A DNA stretch of 64,000 nt from Saccharopolyspora hirsuta (GCF_008630535.1 NZ_VWPH01000017.1:116404-180403); one strand, 5' to 3'. Counted from the stretch's first letter, positions 1 through 8,561 are shown. Made by a program: numbers and translations. Notes: a model not told the origin generated them from the sequence alone.

Positions 1-1291
1 TGATCACCGACCGCCCGAGGTTGCCCTCCAGCACCCGCAGCCCGCCGTCGGGCGCGAACGGGTCGTCGACCCCGCGCAGCACGTCCGGGTCCAGGCTCTC
101 GCGGGGCGCGTCGCGCCACACCAGCTCGCCGTCCTCGAGGAACGGCTGCTGCCGGTAGCGGTCCAGGCCGGGCCCGGCGACGGTCTTGACGTCGGCGTGC
201 AGCAGGCCCGCGTCCAGCAGCTGGCCGACCAGCGTCTGCACGCCGCCCGCCGCCGCGAAGTGGTTGATGTCGGCCGAGCCGTTCGGGTACACCTTCGCCA
301 GCGACGGCACGACGGCGGACAGCTCGGAGAAGTCGTCCCAGGTCAGCTCGATGCCCGCGGCCGCAGCGATGGCGGGCAGGTGCAGCGTGTGGTTGGTGGA
401 GCCGCCGGTGGCCAGCAGCGCGACCACGCCGTTGACGATGGCCCGCTCGTCCACGACCTCGCCGATCGGCGCGTCCAGCCCGACCACGCGCCGCGCGGCC
501 TCCTCGGTGAGCGCCTTGCGCAGCGGGGTGCCCGGCGGCACGAAGCTCGACCCCGGCAGGTGCAGGCCCATGACCTCCACGACGAGCTGGTTGGAGTTCG
601 CGGTGCCGTAGAAGGTGCAGGTGCCGGGGGAGTGGTAGGACGCCGACTCGGCCTCCAGCAGGTCCTCCCGGCTGGCCTTGCCCTCGGCGAACAGCTGCCG
701 GATGCGGCTCTTCTCCCGGTTCGGCAGCCCGGAGGGCATCGGCCCGGCGGGCACCAGCACGGTCGGCAGGTGGCCGAAGGTCAGCGCGCCGATGAGCAGC
801 CCCGGCACGATCTTGTCGCACACGCCGAGCAGCAGCGCCCCGTCGAACATCTCGTGGGACAGCGCGACACCGGTGGCCATCGCGATCACGTCGCGGGAGA
901 ACAGCGACAGCTCCATGCCGGTGCGGCCCTGGGTGATCCCGTCGCACATCGCGGGCACCCCGCCGGCGAACTGCGCGACCCCGCCCGCTTCCCGCACCGC
1001 GTCCTTGATCCACGCCGGGAACTCGGCGTAGGGCTGGTGCGCGGAGAGCATGTCGTTGTAGGCCGACACGATCGCGACACCGGGCTTCACCGCGCCGCGC
1101 ACGGCGAGCCGGTCGGGACCGCTGCACGCGGCGAAGCCGTGCGCGAGGTTGCTGCACGGCAGTTCGGTGCGGGCCGGGCCGACGGCGGCTGCAGCGCGGA
1201 TGCGCTCCAGGTAGGCGGCGCGCGTCGGTGCGCTGCGCTCCGCGATGCGTTCGGTGACCTGCTGGACGACGTGCTGCACTGACCGCGCCAT
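1..1291 (-). CDS. edd: Phosphogluconate dehydratase (Edd), 3' end outside window
   Basis: IlvD/Edd-family Fe-S dehydratase. The visible 430 residues begin MARSVQHVVQQVTERIAERS and carry the family signatures ELPCSNLAHGFAACSGPDR, VSAYNDMLSAHQPY, GVPAMCDGITQG, DKIVPGLLIGALTFGHLPT and ATGGSTNHTLHLPAIA. The spacing of these motifs and the 'SAYNDMLSAHQPY' box fit 6-phosphogluconate dehydratase better than dihydroxy-acid dehydratase IlvD. The product makes 2-keto-3-deoxy-6-phosphogluconate in the Entner-Doudoroff pathway, in the cytoplasm. The ATG at 1291 is preceded by GGGAGG. The gene runs off the left edge, so about the last quarter is missing. It is transcribed divergently from the lipoprotein gene at 1470. 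No aldolase (Eda) gene is visible, but it could lie further left. Confidence 0.88.
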   Translation of the reverse strand, partial: MARSVQHVVQQVTERIAERSAPTRAAYLERIRAAAAVGPARTELPCSNLAHGFAACSGPDRLAVRGAVKPGVAIVSAYNDMLSAHQPYAEFPAWIKDAVREAGGVAQFAGGVPAMCDGITQGRTGMELSLFSRDVIAMATGVALSHEMFDGALLLGVCDKIVPGLLIGALTFGHLPTVLVPAGPMPSGLPNREKSRIRQLFAEGKASREDLLEAESASYHSPGTCTFYGTANSNQLVVEVMGLHLPGSSFVPPGTPLRKALTEEAARRVVGLDAPIGEVVDERAIVNGVVALLATGGSTNHTLHLPAIAAAAGIELTWDDFSELSAVVPSLAKVYPNGSADINHFAAAGGVQTLVGQLLDAGLLHADVKTVAGPGLDRYRQQPFLEDGELVWRDAPRESLDPDVLRGVDDPFAPDGGLRVLEGNLGRSVI

Positions 1292-1469
1292 GGATCGCCT
1301 CCCGATGGAACTCCGAAACCGGGCGACAACATTGGCGCCACATGACGGCAATCACACTAACGGGTGTGTCCTGGATTTCACAATCGATCCAGCTTCCCGG
1401 GATTCCGCCCCCGCGCTGTCGGACCCGTGCGCGATCATTGGCCGCAGCGGGCGAGAGGGAGGAGCGGTG

Positions 1470-2081
1470 ATGCGGATTCGCGTACTGGCGCTGGTGTCGT
1501 TGACCGCCGTGCTGGCGGGCTGCGGTCAGGGCGCGGAGATCACGCAGAACGCGGTGCCTCCGCAGCCGCCCGCCCCCGCCACGTCCGCCGCGCCACCGGC
1601 GCCGGAGGCGGGCACTTCGGTGGAGCTGTCCACCTCGCCGACCCTGGTGCAGATCCAGCAGCGCCGCCGGATGCTGGTCGGGGTCCGCATCGACGCCCCG
1701 CCCGCCTTCCTCAGCCGCGACCCGGCGGGCGGCTACCAGGGCTTCGACGCGGAGATCGCGCGCGATCTCGCCCAGCGCATCGGCCTGCAGCCCGGCGCCG
1801 TGCAGTTCCGGCGCCTGCCGCCGACGCAGCTGCGCGACGCGGTGCTGTCCGGTGACGTCGACCTGCTGCTCGGCGGCACGGCCGACGTCCCGCAGCTGGC
1901 CGCGGTCGGCCCGTACGTGATCACCGACTCCGAGCGGAACGTGGTGATCAAGGCCGACGACCAGCTGCTGGCCGAGGAGCTGCAGCGGATGCTCGACGCC
2001 GCCGTAGCCGACGGGTCATGGCAGCGCGCCTACGACGCGACCCTCGGCGCGGCCGGGATCGAGGCCCGCCCCGGTTCCTGA
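1470..2081 (+). CDS. Truncated-type solute-binding lipoprotein (family 3, one lobe)
   Basis: A 203-residue secreted lipoprotein: signal peptide MRIRVLALVSLTAVLAGC with lipobox LAGC, then a Pro/Ala-rich linker (about 30-50), then a periplasmic-binding-protein family 3 domain. Residues from about 60 to 155 align with the first lobe of GluB encoded at 7634-8533 (GFDAEIARDLAQRIG versus GFDIEIARMIAAQLG). After GPYVITDSERNVVIKADD the protein jumps directly to the family's C-terminal helix (DGSWQRAYDATLG versus SGEWKRVYDATLG). The second lobe, about 90 residues, is absent with no frameshift. GAGGGAGGAG lies just before the ATG; the GTG at 1467 is an alternative start. There is no transporter gene beside it. 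Whether it still binds a ligand is unknown; a sensing or decoy role is a guess. Confidence 0.8.
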   Translation: MRIRVLALVSLTAVLAGCGQGAEITQNAVPPQPPAPATSAAPPAPEAGTSVELSTSPTLVQIQQRRRMLVGVRIDAPPAFLSRDPAGGYQGFDAEIARDLAQRIGLQPGAVQFRRLPPTQLRDAVLSGDVDLLLGGTADVPQLAAVGPYVITDSERNVVIKADDQLLAEELQRMLDAAVADGSWQRAYDATLGAAGIEARPGS

Positions 2082-2244
2082 TCCCGCGCCGCGAAGTGAG
2101 CTTGCCTGCTCTTCGGCGAAAAGCACGTGCCGATTCCGCGGCGGATGAGCAGACTCGAACCCGACGTCGCGTTCGACGACGGTGCGGTCCCGATCGGACT
2201 GCGCCGGTCGGACCGATCGATTACTTGCGAGGTGCAACCCGACC

Positions 2245-3714
2245 ATGACCGATTCCGCGACAGCGGACGTCGCCCGCGGCACCACACCACCGCGGGCGCC
2301 AGTGCTGATAGGTGTGCTGGTCGTCTCGGCCTTTGTGATGATCCTCAACGAGACGATCCTGAGCGTCGCGCTGCGCGACCTCACCGTCGACCTCGAGGTC
2401 AGCACCACGACGGTGCAGTGGCTGACCAGCGGTTTCCTGCTGACCATGGCCGTGGTCATCCCGACCACGGGCTTCCTGCTGGAGCGGTTCACCCCGCGCC
2501 AGATCTTCCTGGCCGCCCAGTCGCTGTTCAGCGCGGGCACCCTGCTCAGCGCGCTCGCGCCGGGCTTCGAGGTGCTGCTGGTGGGCCGCGTCGTGCAGGC
2601 GTGCGGGACGGCGGTGATGGTGCCGCTGCTGATGACCTCGGTGATGCGCCTGGTCCCGGCCGACAAGCGCGGCGCGACGATGGGCACGATCACCATCGTG
2701 ATCGCGGTGGCCCCGGCGATCGGCCCGACCATCGGCGGTGCGGTGCTGGGCTCGCTGGGCTGGCGCTGGATGTTCTGGATCGTGCTGCCTTTGGCGCTGC
2801 TCGCGCTGGCCATCGGCGCGGTCTGGATGCGCCTGGACAGCGAGACGCGGGCGGTGCCGCTGGACCTGTTCTCGGTGCTGCTGTCGGCGCTGGGCTTCGG
2901 CGGTCTGCTCTACGGCCTGTCCTCGATCGGTGAGTCCGGCGGGGAGCACCAGGTGGCGCCGTGGATCCCGATCGCGGTCGGCGTGGTCTCGCTGGCCGGG
3001 TTCGCGGCGCGGCAGATGCGCCTGCAGCGCCAGGACCGGGCCCTGCTGGACCTGCGCCCGCTGGCCAACCGCTCCTTCGGCATCGCGCTGCTGCTGAGCG
3101 CCCTGCTGTTCATGTGCCTGCTGGGGGCGGGCGCGATCCTGCTGCCGCTGTACCTGCAGACCGTCCTGCACGCGACGACGTTCGTCAGCGGTCTGGCGGT
3201 GCTGCCGGGCGGTCTGGTGCTGGGTCTGCTGGGGCGCCCGGTGGGCCGGTTGTTCGACCGGTTCGGCGCGCGCCCGCTGGTGATTCCGGGTGCGGCGGCC
3301 ATGGCCGTGTCGCTGTGCCTGTTCGCCACCCTGGGCCCGGACTCGCCGCTGGCCGCGGTCATCGCGATCCACATCGTGCTCATGGGCGGCCTCGGCCTGA
3401 TGATGACCCCGCTGATGACCGCGTCCCTGAGCGCGCTGCCCGACCACCTCTACTCGCACGGCAGCGCGATCCTGGCGACCCTCCAGCAGGTCGCGGGCGC
3501 GTTCGGCACGGCGGTGTTCGTCACCGTCTCCGCCCTGGCCAGCACCGGCACCTCCGGTGCCCCGGACGCGGCGGGGCTGCGCACGGCGTTCATCGTGGCC
3601 GGTGGCATCGGCGTGCTGGCGTTCGTGACGTCGCTGTTCGTCCGGACGCCGAACACCGCGCCGTCCGACGAGGCGGCGGAGGAACCCGGCAAGGAGCCGA
3701 CCCCGGTGCACTGA
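2245..3714 (+). CDS. DHA2-family MFS drug exporter
   Basis: A 489-residue integral membrane transporter of the EmrB/QacA (DHA2) type, expected to have 14 transmembrane segments and to export drugs or metabolites using the proton gradient. Visible signatures are LNETILSVALRDL in TM1, WLTSGFLLTMAVVIPTTG in TM2, GRVVQACGTAVMVPLLM in TM4 and the antiporter motif C-like APAIGPTIGG in TM5. The ATG at 2245 gives MTDSATADVARG; an upstream in-frame start at 2182 exists but would add a charged, unconserved tail. The substrate cannot be read from sequence. A strong hairpin follows, separating it from the convergent TetR gene. Confidence 0.9.
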   Translation: MTDSATADVARGTTPPRAPVLIGVLVVSAFVMILNETILSVALRDLTVDLEVSTTTVQWLTSGFLLTMAVVIPTTGFLLERFTPRQIFLAAQSLFSAGTLLSALAPGFEVLLVGRVVQACGTAVMVPLLMTSVMRLVPADKRGATMGTITIVIAVAPAIGPTIGGAVLGSLGWRWMFWIVLPLALLALAIGAVWMRLDSETRAVPLDLFSVLLSALGFGGLLYGLSSIGESGGEHQVAPWIPIAVGVVSLAGFAARQMRLQRQDRALLDLRPLANRSFGIALLLSALLFMCLLGAGAILLPLYLQTVLHATTFVSGLAVLPGGLVLGLLGRPVGRLFDRFGARPLVIPGAAAMAVSLCLFATLGPDSPLAAVIAIHIVLMGGLGLMMTPLMTASLSALPDHLYSHGSAILATLQQVAGAFGTAVFVTVSALASTGTSGAPDAAGLRTAFIVAGGIGVLAFVTSLFVRTPNTAPSDEAAEEPGKEPTPVH

Positions 3715-3730
3715 CCGGCACTCCGGCGAA

Positions 3731-3763
3731 CGGCCCGCTCACCACGACCAGGTGAGCGGGCCG
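3731..3763. terminator. Bidirectional hairpin terminator
   Basis: Perfect 13-bp stem CGGCCCGCTCACC / GGTGAGCGGGCCG with a 7-nt loop, between the convergent MFS and TetR genes. A TTT run follows on the + strand. Confidence 0.85.
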
Positions 3764-3772
3764 TTTCCGCTC

Positions 3773-4492
3773 TCAGCGCGCTTCGGCGAGCCGCTGCAGG
3801 CCGTCGAGCTGCCACTCCAGCTGCTGCTCGAAGGTCACCACCTCGGCCATCGGGTCCGGCTCGTTCAACCAGCGGATGTAGTGCGGGTACTCGCCGTCCG
3901 CCGCGATCCGCTCCAGGTAGGGCTGCGCGGCCTCGGCCAGCTCGGCGTCGGAGGTGAGCCCGGTGCGCTGGCGCATGGCGAGCTCCTCCAGCAGCGCGAG
4001 CCCGGAGCCGAAGACCTGCCCGAGGACCGTGTTGATGAACCCGACGCGGGCGGCAGCCGGGAGGCCGAGCTCCTCGACCGCGGCGAAGGCGGAGTCGTAG
4101 AGGCGCAGCGCGTTCGGGCCCAGCGGCGGGCGGCTGAACGCCAGCCGCGCGAACCACGGGTGCCGTTGCACCGCGGCCCACGCGGAAAGTCCCATCTCGC
4201 GAAGGCAGGCCCGCCAGTCGCCGGGCGGTGGCACGGTGATCTCGCCGTAGATCTCGTCGACCATCAGGTCGGTCAGCCCGTCCTTGCTGCCGACGTAGCG
4301 GTACAGCGCCATCGGGCTGCGCGAGCCGAGCCGGTTCGCGATGGCCCGCATCGTGATCTCGCCCGACGAGCTCTCGTCGGCCAGCGCGATCGCGGCGGCG
4401 ACGACGCGTTCGCGGCTGAGCTGTTCGGTGGCCGGTGGGGGCGGCGGCTCGTCGAACCAGACCAGGCCGCCCGGTGGTTTAGCAGCGTTCAT
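3773..4492 (-). CDS. TetR/AcrR-family transcriptional repressor
   Basis: A 239-residue regulator. A proline-rich N-terminal tail (about 18-24) precedes the HTH (about 30-75), with recognition-helix region MRAIANRLGSRSPMALYRYV. The C-terminal ligand-binding domain is all-helical. Divergent from the FAD monooxygenase at 4529; the shared region of about 36 bp holds two adjacent TGTAC-N3-GTACA palindromes, so it very probably represses both itself and the monooxygenase. The ATG at 4492 is preceded by TGGCAA rather than a good Shine-Dalgarno, so a leaderless message is possible. The inducer is unknown; a substrate of the monooxygenase would be the obvious guess. Confidence 0.88.
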   Translation of the reverse strand: MNAAKPPGGLVWFDEPPPPPATEQLSRERVVAAAIALADESSSGEITMRAIANRLGSRSPMALYRYVGSKDGLTDLMVDEIYGEITVPPPGDWRACLREMGLSAWAAVQRHPWFARLAFSRPPLGPNALRLYDSAFAAVEELGLPAAARVGFINTVLGQVFGSGLALLEELAMRQRTGLTSDAELAEAAQPYLERIAADGEYPHYIRWLNEPDPMAEVVTFEQQLEWQLDGLQRLAEAR

Positions 4493-4512
4493 TTGCCACG
4501 GATGGTAGCCGG

Positions 4513-4547
4513 GTGTACAACGTACATCGTGAATGTACAAAGTACAC
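4513..4547. promoter_or_regulatory. Double palindromic operator for the divergent TetR/monooxygenase pair
   Basis: Two 15-bp near-palindromes, GTGTACAACGTACAT (4513-4527) and ATGTACAAAGTACAC (4533-4547), with centres 20 bp apart. They are themselves arranged as mirror images around 4530, so the whole 35 bp is symmetric. The core is TGTAC-N3-GTACA. The second site lies inside the likely coding start of the monooxygenase. Confidence 0.8.
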
Positions 4548-6004
4548 GCGAGTGTCAGGTCCTGGTGGTGGGTGGCGGCCTGGTCGGTCTGACGACCGCG
4601 CTGGTCCTGCGCCACCACGGCGTCGACGTGACTCTCGTGGAGAAGCGCGCGACGACCTCGCCGCAACCCAAGGCCCGCCGGTTCCACGTGCGCAGCATGG
4701 AGATCTTCCGCGAGCTCGGGCTCGCCGAGACGGTCCGCGAGGCCGCGCGCGACCTCGCCGAGCACGACCGCATGGCGGTCGGGCGGACGCTCGTCGAAGC
4801 CCGGCAGCTGCCGCTGCGGCATCCCACCGGCTCGGCCGGGGAACCGATCGAGATCAGCCCGGAACTGCCCTGCCTGGTCGCCCAGGACGTGCTGGAACCG
4901 GTCCTGCGGCAGGCGGCCCAGGACGCCGGGGCGTGCGTGCGGTTCCGCACCGAGCTGACCTCGTTCGCCCAGGACGCCGACGGAGTCCGGGCCGAGCTGC
5001 ACGACCACCGGACGGGGCGGAGCAGCCAGCTCCGGGCGTCTTTCGCGGTCGCCGCCGACGGCGCGCGCAGTCCGGTGCGATCCGCGCTCGGCATCGACCG
5101 CTCGGGTCGCGGCGCCGTCGGCGGGCCCAACGTCAACGTCTACTTCCACGCCGACCTGTCCGATGTGGTCCGCGGCCGGGAGTTCAACCTCTGCCAGCTG
5201 GAGCACCCGGCCGCACCGGGTGCGCTGGCCTCGGTGGACGGCCGGTTCCGGTGGGTGTTCATGGCGAGCGGGGGCGAGGTCGAGCGGGATTGGCCCGCGC
5301 TGCTGCGCACCGTGCTCGGCGTGCCCGCGCCCGACCTCGAAGTCCGCAGCGTCCTGCCCTGGCGACCGGAGATGCTGGTCGCCGACCGCTATTCGGACGG
5401 CCGGGTGCACCTGGCGGGGGACGCCGCCCACGTGATGCCGCCGTTCGCCGCGCTCGGCGCGAACACCGGCATCGCCGACGCGCACAACCTCGGCTGGAAG
5501 CTCGCCGCGGTGCTGTCCGGCGAGGCCGCGCCCGCGCTGCTGGACAGCTACGACGCCGAGCGGCGCCCGGCCGGGTGGTTCGCCGCCGACCAGTCGAGCC
5601 GACGGCAGCTGGACGTGACGGCCGAGCCCGACCCGACGCTGGCCGACCCGTTCGTGCTGGCCGCGGGCGGCTACCAGTACCCGGCCGGAGCGTTCGCGGA
5701 CGGCCCGGTCGAGGTCGAACCGGTCACCGAGTTCGCCCCGGCCGGGCGGATCGCCACCCGCATCCCGCACCGCTGGCTCGATCCCGGCCTGTCCACCCTG
5801 GACATCGCGGGCCCGGGCTGGGCGCTCGCGGTGTCCGACGACCCGCGGCGCTGGGCGGCGAACGACCTCCCGGTCCACCGCCTGGACGCCGACTTCCTGG
5901 CTCCGGGGGAGGCGCTGCTGATCCGCCCCGACGACGTGATCGCCTGGCGCGGCACCGACCCCACCGCCCCCGCCGAGGTCCGCGAGAAGCTGCTGGCCGG
6001 GTGA
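4529..6004 (+). CDS. FAD-dependent aromatic/polyketide monooxygenase
   Basis: A 491-residue class A flavoprotein hydroxylase of the PheA/TfdB (RdmE/TcmG-like) family. It has the N-terminal dinucleotide-binding motif VLVVGGGLVGLTTALVLRHH (about 11-30), an R-F-H motif at KARRFHVRSMEI, the middle motif ADGARSPVRSALGI and the second FAD motif GRVHLAGDAAHVMPPFAALG. Enzymes of this type add one oxygen from O2 to a phenol, quinone or polyketide using NAD(P)H. A C-terminal thioredoxin-like domain appears short or divergent. GTG 4529 fits the family N-terminus; ATG 4502 is the alternative. Neither has a clear Shine-Dalgarno. The neighbouring TetR suggests substrate induction. No polyketide cluster is nearby. 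Confidence 0.88.
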   Translation: MNVQSTRECQVLVVGGGLVGLTTALVLRHHGVDVTLVEKRATTSPQPKARRFHVRSMEIFRELGLAETVREAARDLAEHDRMAVGRTLVEARQLPLRHPTGSAGEPIEISPELPCLVAQDVLEPVLRQAAQDAGACVRFRTELTSFAQDADGVRAELHDHRTGRSSQLRASFAVAADGARSPVRSALGIDRSGRGAVGGPNVNVYFHADLSDVVRGREFNLCQLEHPAAPGALASVDGRFRWVFMASGGEVERDWPALLRTVLGVPAPDLEVRSVLPWRPEMLVADRYSDGRVHLAGDAAHVMPPFAALGANTGIADAHNLGWKLAAVLSGEAAPALLDSYDAERRPAGWFAADQSSRRQLDVTAEPDPTLADPFVLAAGGYQYPAGAFADGPVEVEPVTEFAPAGRIATRIPHRWLDPGLSTLDIAGPGWALAVSDDPRRWAANDLPVHRLDADFLAPGEALLIRPDDVIAWRGTDPTAPAEVREKLLAG

Positions 6005-6008
6005 ACGC

Positions 6009-6045
6009 AAGAGCACCTCCGACCGGTGCGGCCGGAGGTGCTCTT
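6009..6045. terminator. Bidirectional hairpin terminator
   Basis: Perfect 13-bp stem AAGAGCACCTCCG / CGGAGGTGCTCTT with an 11-nt loop, between the convergent monooxygenase and gluD genes. Confidence 0.85.
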
Positions 6046-6059
6046 CGCGGTGGCGGGGC

Positions 6060-6923
6060 TCAGTCGCCGGCGGTGGTCTCCGCCAGCGGCTTCGCGGCCG
6101 GGGCCAGCTGCCTGGTCTTCTTCGTCCGGCGGTTGCGCCGGTCCAGGTAGGTGGCGAACCACGTCAGCAGCAGGCACATCGAGATGTAGATCGCCGCCAC
6201 CACCAGGCTCACCGGGATGATCGGCCGGTCCAGCGTCGGGATGCCGCCGAGGTAGCGCGCGTAGTACAGCAGCTCCTGGTAGGTGATCAGGAAGCCGAGC
6301 GCGCTGTCCTTGAGCAGCACCACCAGCTGGCTGACGATCGCGGGCAGCATCATGCGCACCGCCTGCGGCAGCACCACGGTCCGCATGACCTGGTTCTTGC
6401 GCATGCCGATCGAGTAGGCGGCCTCGGTCTGCCCCTTCGGCAGCGCGGCCACCCCGGCCCGGAACACCTCGGCCAGCACCGAGCCGTTGTACAGCGTCAG
6501 GCCGAGCACGACCGACCAGTACTGGCCGAAGTTCACGCCCAGCGCCGGCGCCGCGTAGTACAGGAAGAAGATCAGGATGACCAGCGGGATCGCGCGGAAG
6601 AGCTCCACGACCGCCCCGCACGGCACCCGGATCCAGGAGTGGTCGGAGAGCCGCCCGAGCGCGAACACCGCGCCGAACACCAGGGCCAGCACCGCACCCA
6701 TCAGGAACGCCCGCACGGTGTTCCACAGCGCGCCGAGCAGCTCCAGCTGGATCTGCTCGTAGAGCAGCCACTCCCACTTGCTCGCGTCGAACTGCCCGGT
6801 CTGGTAGAAGCGCAGCACCACGTAACCCAGCAGGCCCAGCACCACGACCGTGCTGATGATGCTGATCAGCCGGTTGCGCGCGCGGGCGCGCGGACCGGGG
6901 GTGTCGAACAGGACGCTGCTCAT
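6060..6923 (-). CDS. gluD: Glutamate-type ABC transporter permease GluD
   Basis: A 287-residue inner-membrane permease of the polar amino-acid (HisM/GlnP) family. It has an N-terminal TM after a basic segment, then the core permease domain with the EAA-type coupling loop at EAAYSIGMRKNQVMRTVVLPQA, which docks on the ATPase. The charged C-terminal tail is typical of GluD. Its ATG at 6923 overlaps the gluC stop by 4 bp (ATGA), indicating translational coupling. With gluC it forms the membrane channel of the uptake system; this is the last gene of the gluABCD operon and ends at a bidirectional terminator. Confidence 0.9.
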   Translation of the reverse strand: MSSVLFDTPGPRARARNRLISIISTVVVLGLLGYVVLRFYQTGQFDASKWEWLLYEQIQLELLGALWNTVRAFLMGAVLALVFGAVFALGRLSDHSWIRVPCGAVVELFRAIPLVILIFFLYYAAPALGVNFGQYWSVVLGLTLYNGSVLAEVFRAGVAALPKGQTEAAYSIGMRKNQVMRTVVLPQAVRMMLPAIVSQLVVLLKDSALGFLITYQELLYYARYLGGIPTLDRPIIPVSLVVAAIYISMCLLLTWFATYLDRRNRRTKKTRQLAPAAKPLAETTAGD

Positions 6924-7570
6924 CGGGACACGCTCCACCGTTTCTCGAAGCTGCGCTGCACCAGGGTCAGCGGGATGACCAGGATCAGGAACCCGACGGC
7001 GATCCAGATGAAGGCGTTGGTCGTCGGCTCACCCTGCTCGTTGAGGAACGGGATGACCGAGCCGACCTCGTTCACGCTGAACCCGGCCGCGACCGTGGTG
7101 TTCTTCAGCAGCGCGATCAGCACGCTGACCAGCGGCGGAACCGTGGCGCGGAACGCCTGCGGCAGGATCACGTTGGTCAGCGACTGGCCGAAGCCGAGCC
7201 CGATGGAGCGCGCCGCCTCGGCCTGCCCGACCGGGACGGTGTTGATCCCGGAGCGCAGCACCTCGCAGACGAACGCCGAGGTGTAGATCGTCAGCGCGAT
7301 CACCGCGGCGGTGAAGAACGGGAACTGGATCAGCTCCAGCTTGGGGTAGGCGAAGACGAAGAAGAAGAACACCAGCGTCAGCGGGGTGTTGCGCAGCAGC
7401 GTCACGTACCCGGTGCCGACCGCCCGCAGCGCCGGGATCGGGCTGACCCGCAACGTGGCCAGGATCGTGCCCAGCACCAGCGAGCCCACCGCGGACAGCA
7501 GGAAGAGCTCGATGGTGCGCAGGAAACCCCTGGCGAGGACGTCGCCGTACTCCACCAAGATGTCGAACAA
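6920..7570 (-). CDS. gluC: Glutamate-type ABC transporter permease GluC
   Basis: A 216-residue permease of the HisM/GlnP family with about five TM segments and the coupling loop EAARSIGLGFGQSLTNVILP. It pairs with GluD. The only reasonable start is a TTG at 7570, preceded by GGAG with 6 nt spacing; a stem-loop lies between gluB and this gene. The weak start and the hairpin should lower permease yield relative to the binding protein. It overlaps gluD by 4 bp. Confidence 0.88.
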   Translation of the reverse strand: MFDILVEYGDVLARGFLRTIELFLLSAVGSLVLGTILATLRVSPIPALRAVGTGYVTLLRNTPLTLVFFFFVFAYPKLELIQFPFFTAAVIALTIYTSAFVCEVLRSGINTVPVGQAEAARSIGLGFGQSLTNVILPQAFRATVPPLVSVLIALLKNTTVAAGFSVNEVGSVIPFLNEQGEPTTNAFIWIAVGFLILVIPLTLVQRSFEKRWSVSR

Positions 7571-7590
7571 TGCGTACTCCAGGAGGAATC

Positions 7591-7624
7591 GGATGCCCGG
7601 GGCTCGGTGCGGCCCCGGGCATCC
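7591..7624. terminator. Intra-operon hairpin between gluB and gluC
   Basis: Perfect 13-bp stem GGATGCCCGGGGC / GCCCCGGGCATCC with an 8-nt loop, in the 63-nt gap between gluB and gluC. There is no U-run. It probably acts as a partial terminator or 3'-end stabiliser that lets gluB outnumber the permeases. Confidence 0.7.
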
Positions 7625-7633
7625 GATGACGGA

Positions 7634-8533
7634 TCAGTAGCGGTCCACCTTGGGGGGCTCGGCGGTGCTGCCCGACTTGCCGAGGGTCGCGTCGTAGACG
7701 CGCTTCCACTCGCCGCTGCTGGCCGCCTGCTCCAGGATGTCGTTGATCTTGCCGCGCAGCGCGGTGTCGTCGCGGGACAGGCCGACGCCGTAGGGCTCCT
7801 CGGAGAACGGCTTGCCGACGACTTTCAGCTTGTCCGGGTCCTGGGCCGCGTAGCCCTTGAGGATGGCGTCATCCGTGGTCACCGCGTCGATCTGGCCGTC
7901 CAGCAGCTGCTGCACGCACTCGGAGTAGCGCTGGAACTCGACGATGTTCTGCGGCTCGGTCAGCTGCTCGCTCTTGACCTTCTGGATCGGCGTCGACCCG
8001 GTCGCCGAGCAGACCTTCTTGCCCTTGATCGACTCCTTGCCGGTGATGTCGGTGTTGTCCGCGCGGACCAGCAGGTCCTGCCCGGCCAGGTAGTACGGCC
8101 CGGCGAACCCGACCTGCTCCTTGCGCTTGTCGTTGATCGTGTAGGTGCCGACGTAGTAGTCCACCTCGCCGGTGGAGATCGCCTGCTCGCGCGCGGTGGA
8201 CGGGATCGGCTTGTAGTCGATCTGGGTGTTCGGGTCGAACCCGAGCTGCGCGGCGATCATCCGGGCGATCTCGATGTCGAAGCCGGAGTACTGGTTGGTC
8301 ACCGGGTCGCGGAAGCCCAGCCCCGGCTGGTCCTCCTTGACGCCGATGGTGACCCTGCCCTTCTGCTTCATCCGGTCGAACGTCGGCGAACCCGCGACCT
8401 GCACGTTCTGCGCGACGTCCTGCTGGACCTGCTGGTCACCGCCGCCGGGCCCGCCCTCGCGGCCGCAGCCGGTCAGGGCCAGCGCCAGGGAGGCGGCCAG
8501 CACGGTCACCAACCGCATCTTCTTGGCTCGCAT
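7634..8533 (-). CDS. gluB: Glutamate-type substrate-binding lipoprotein GluB
   Basis: A 299-residue solute-binding protein family 3 lipoprotein. The signal peptide ends in the lipobox LTGC (Cys about 23), followed by a Gly/Gln-rich linker and two full lobes. Motifs include GFDIEIARMIAAQLGFDPNT, GEVDYYVGTYTINDKR and the C-terminal EWKRVYDATLG. It captures glutamate or a related acidic or polar amino acid outside the membrane and hands it to GluCD. It is the full-length relative of the one-lobe lipoprotein at 1470. The start ATG at 8533 has AGAGG close by; ATG 8518 is also possible. It lies 28 bp after gluA. Confidence 0.9.
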   Translation of the reverse strand: MRAKKMRLVTVLAASLALALTGCGREGGPGGGDQQVQQDVAQNVQVAGSPTFDRMKQKGRVTIGVKEDQPGLGFRDPVTNQYSGFDIEIARMIAAQLGFDPNTQIDYKPIPSTAREQAISTGEVDYYVGTYTINDKRKEQVGFAGPYYLAGQDLLVRADNTDITGKESIKGKKVCSATGSTPIQKVKSEQLTEPQNIVEFQRYSECVQQLLDGQIDAVTTDDAILKGYAAQDPDKLKVVGKPFSEEPYGVGLSRDDTALRGKINDILEQAASSGEWKRVYDATLGKSGSTAEPPKVDRY

Positions 8534-8561
8534 TACCTCTGCCTTTCTCCGCAGTGGGCAA

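Noticed and set aside
197..1282. 361-residue + strand frame opposite edd
   Set aside because: Antisense shadow; the minus strand contains all edd motifs.
2221..3711. 496-residue open frame opposite the DHA2 transporter
   Set aside because: Gln/His/Arg-rich shadow of a strongly conserved membrane protein.
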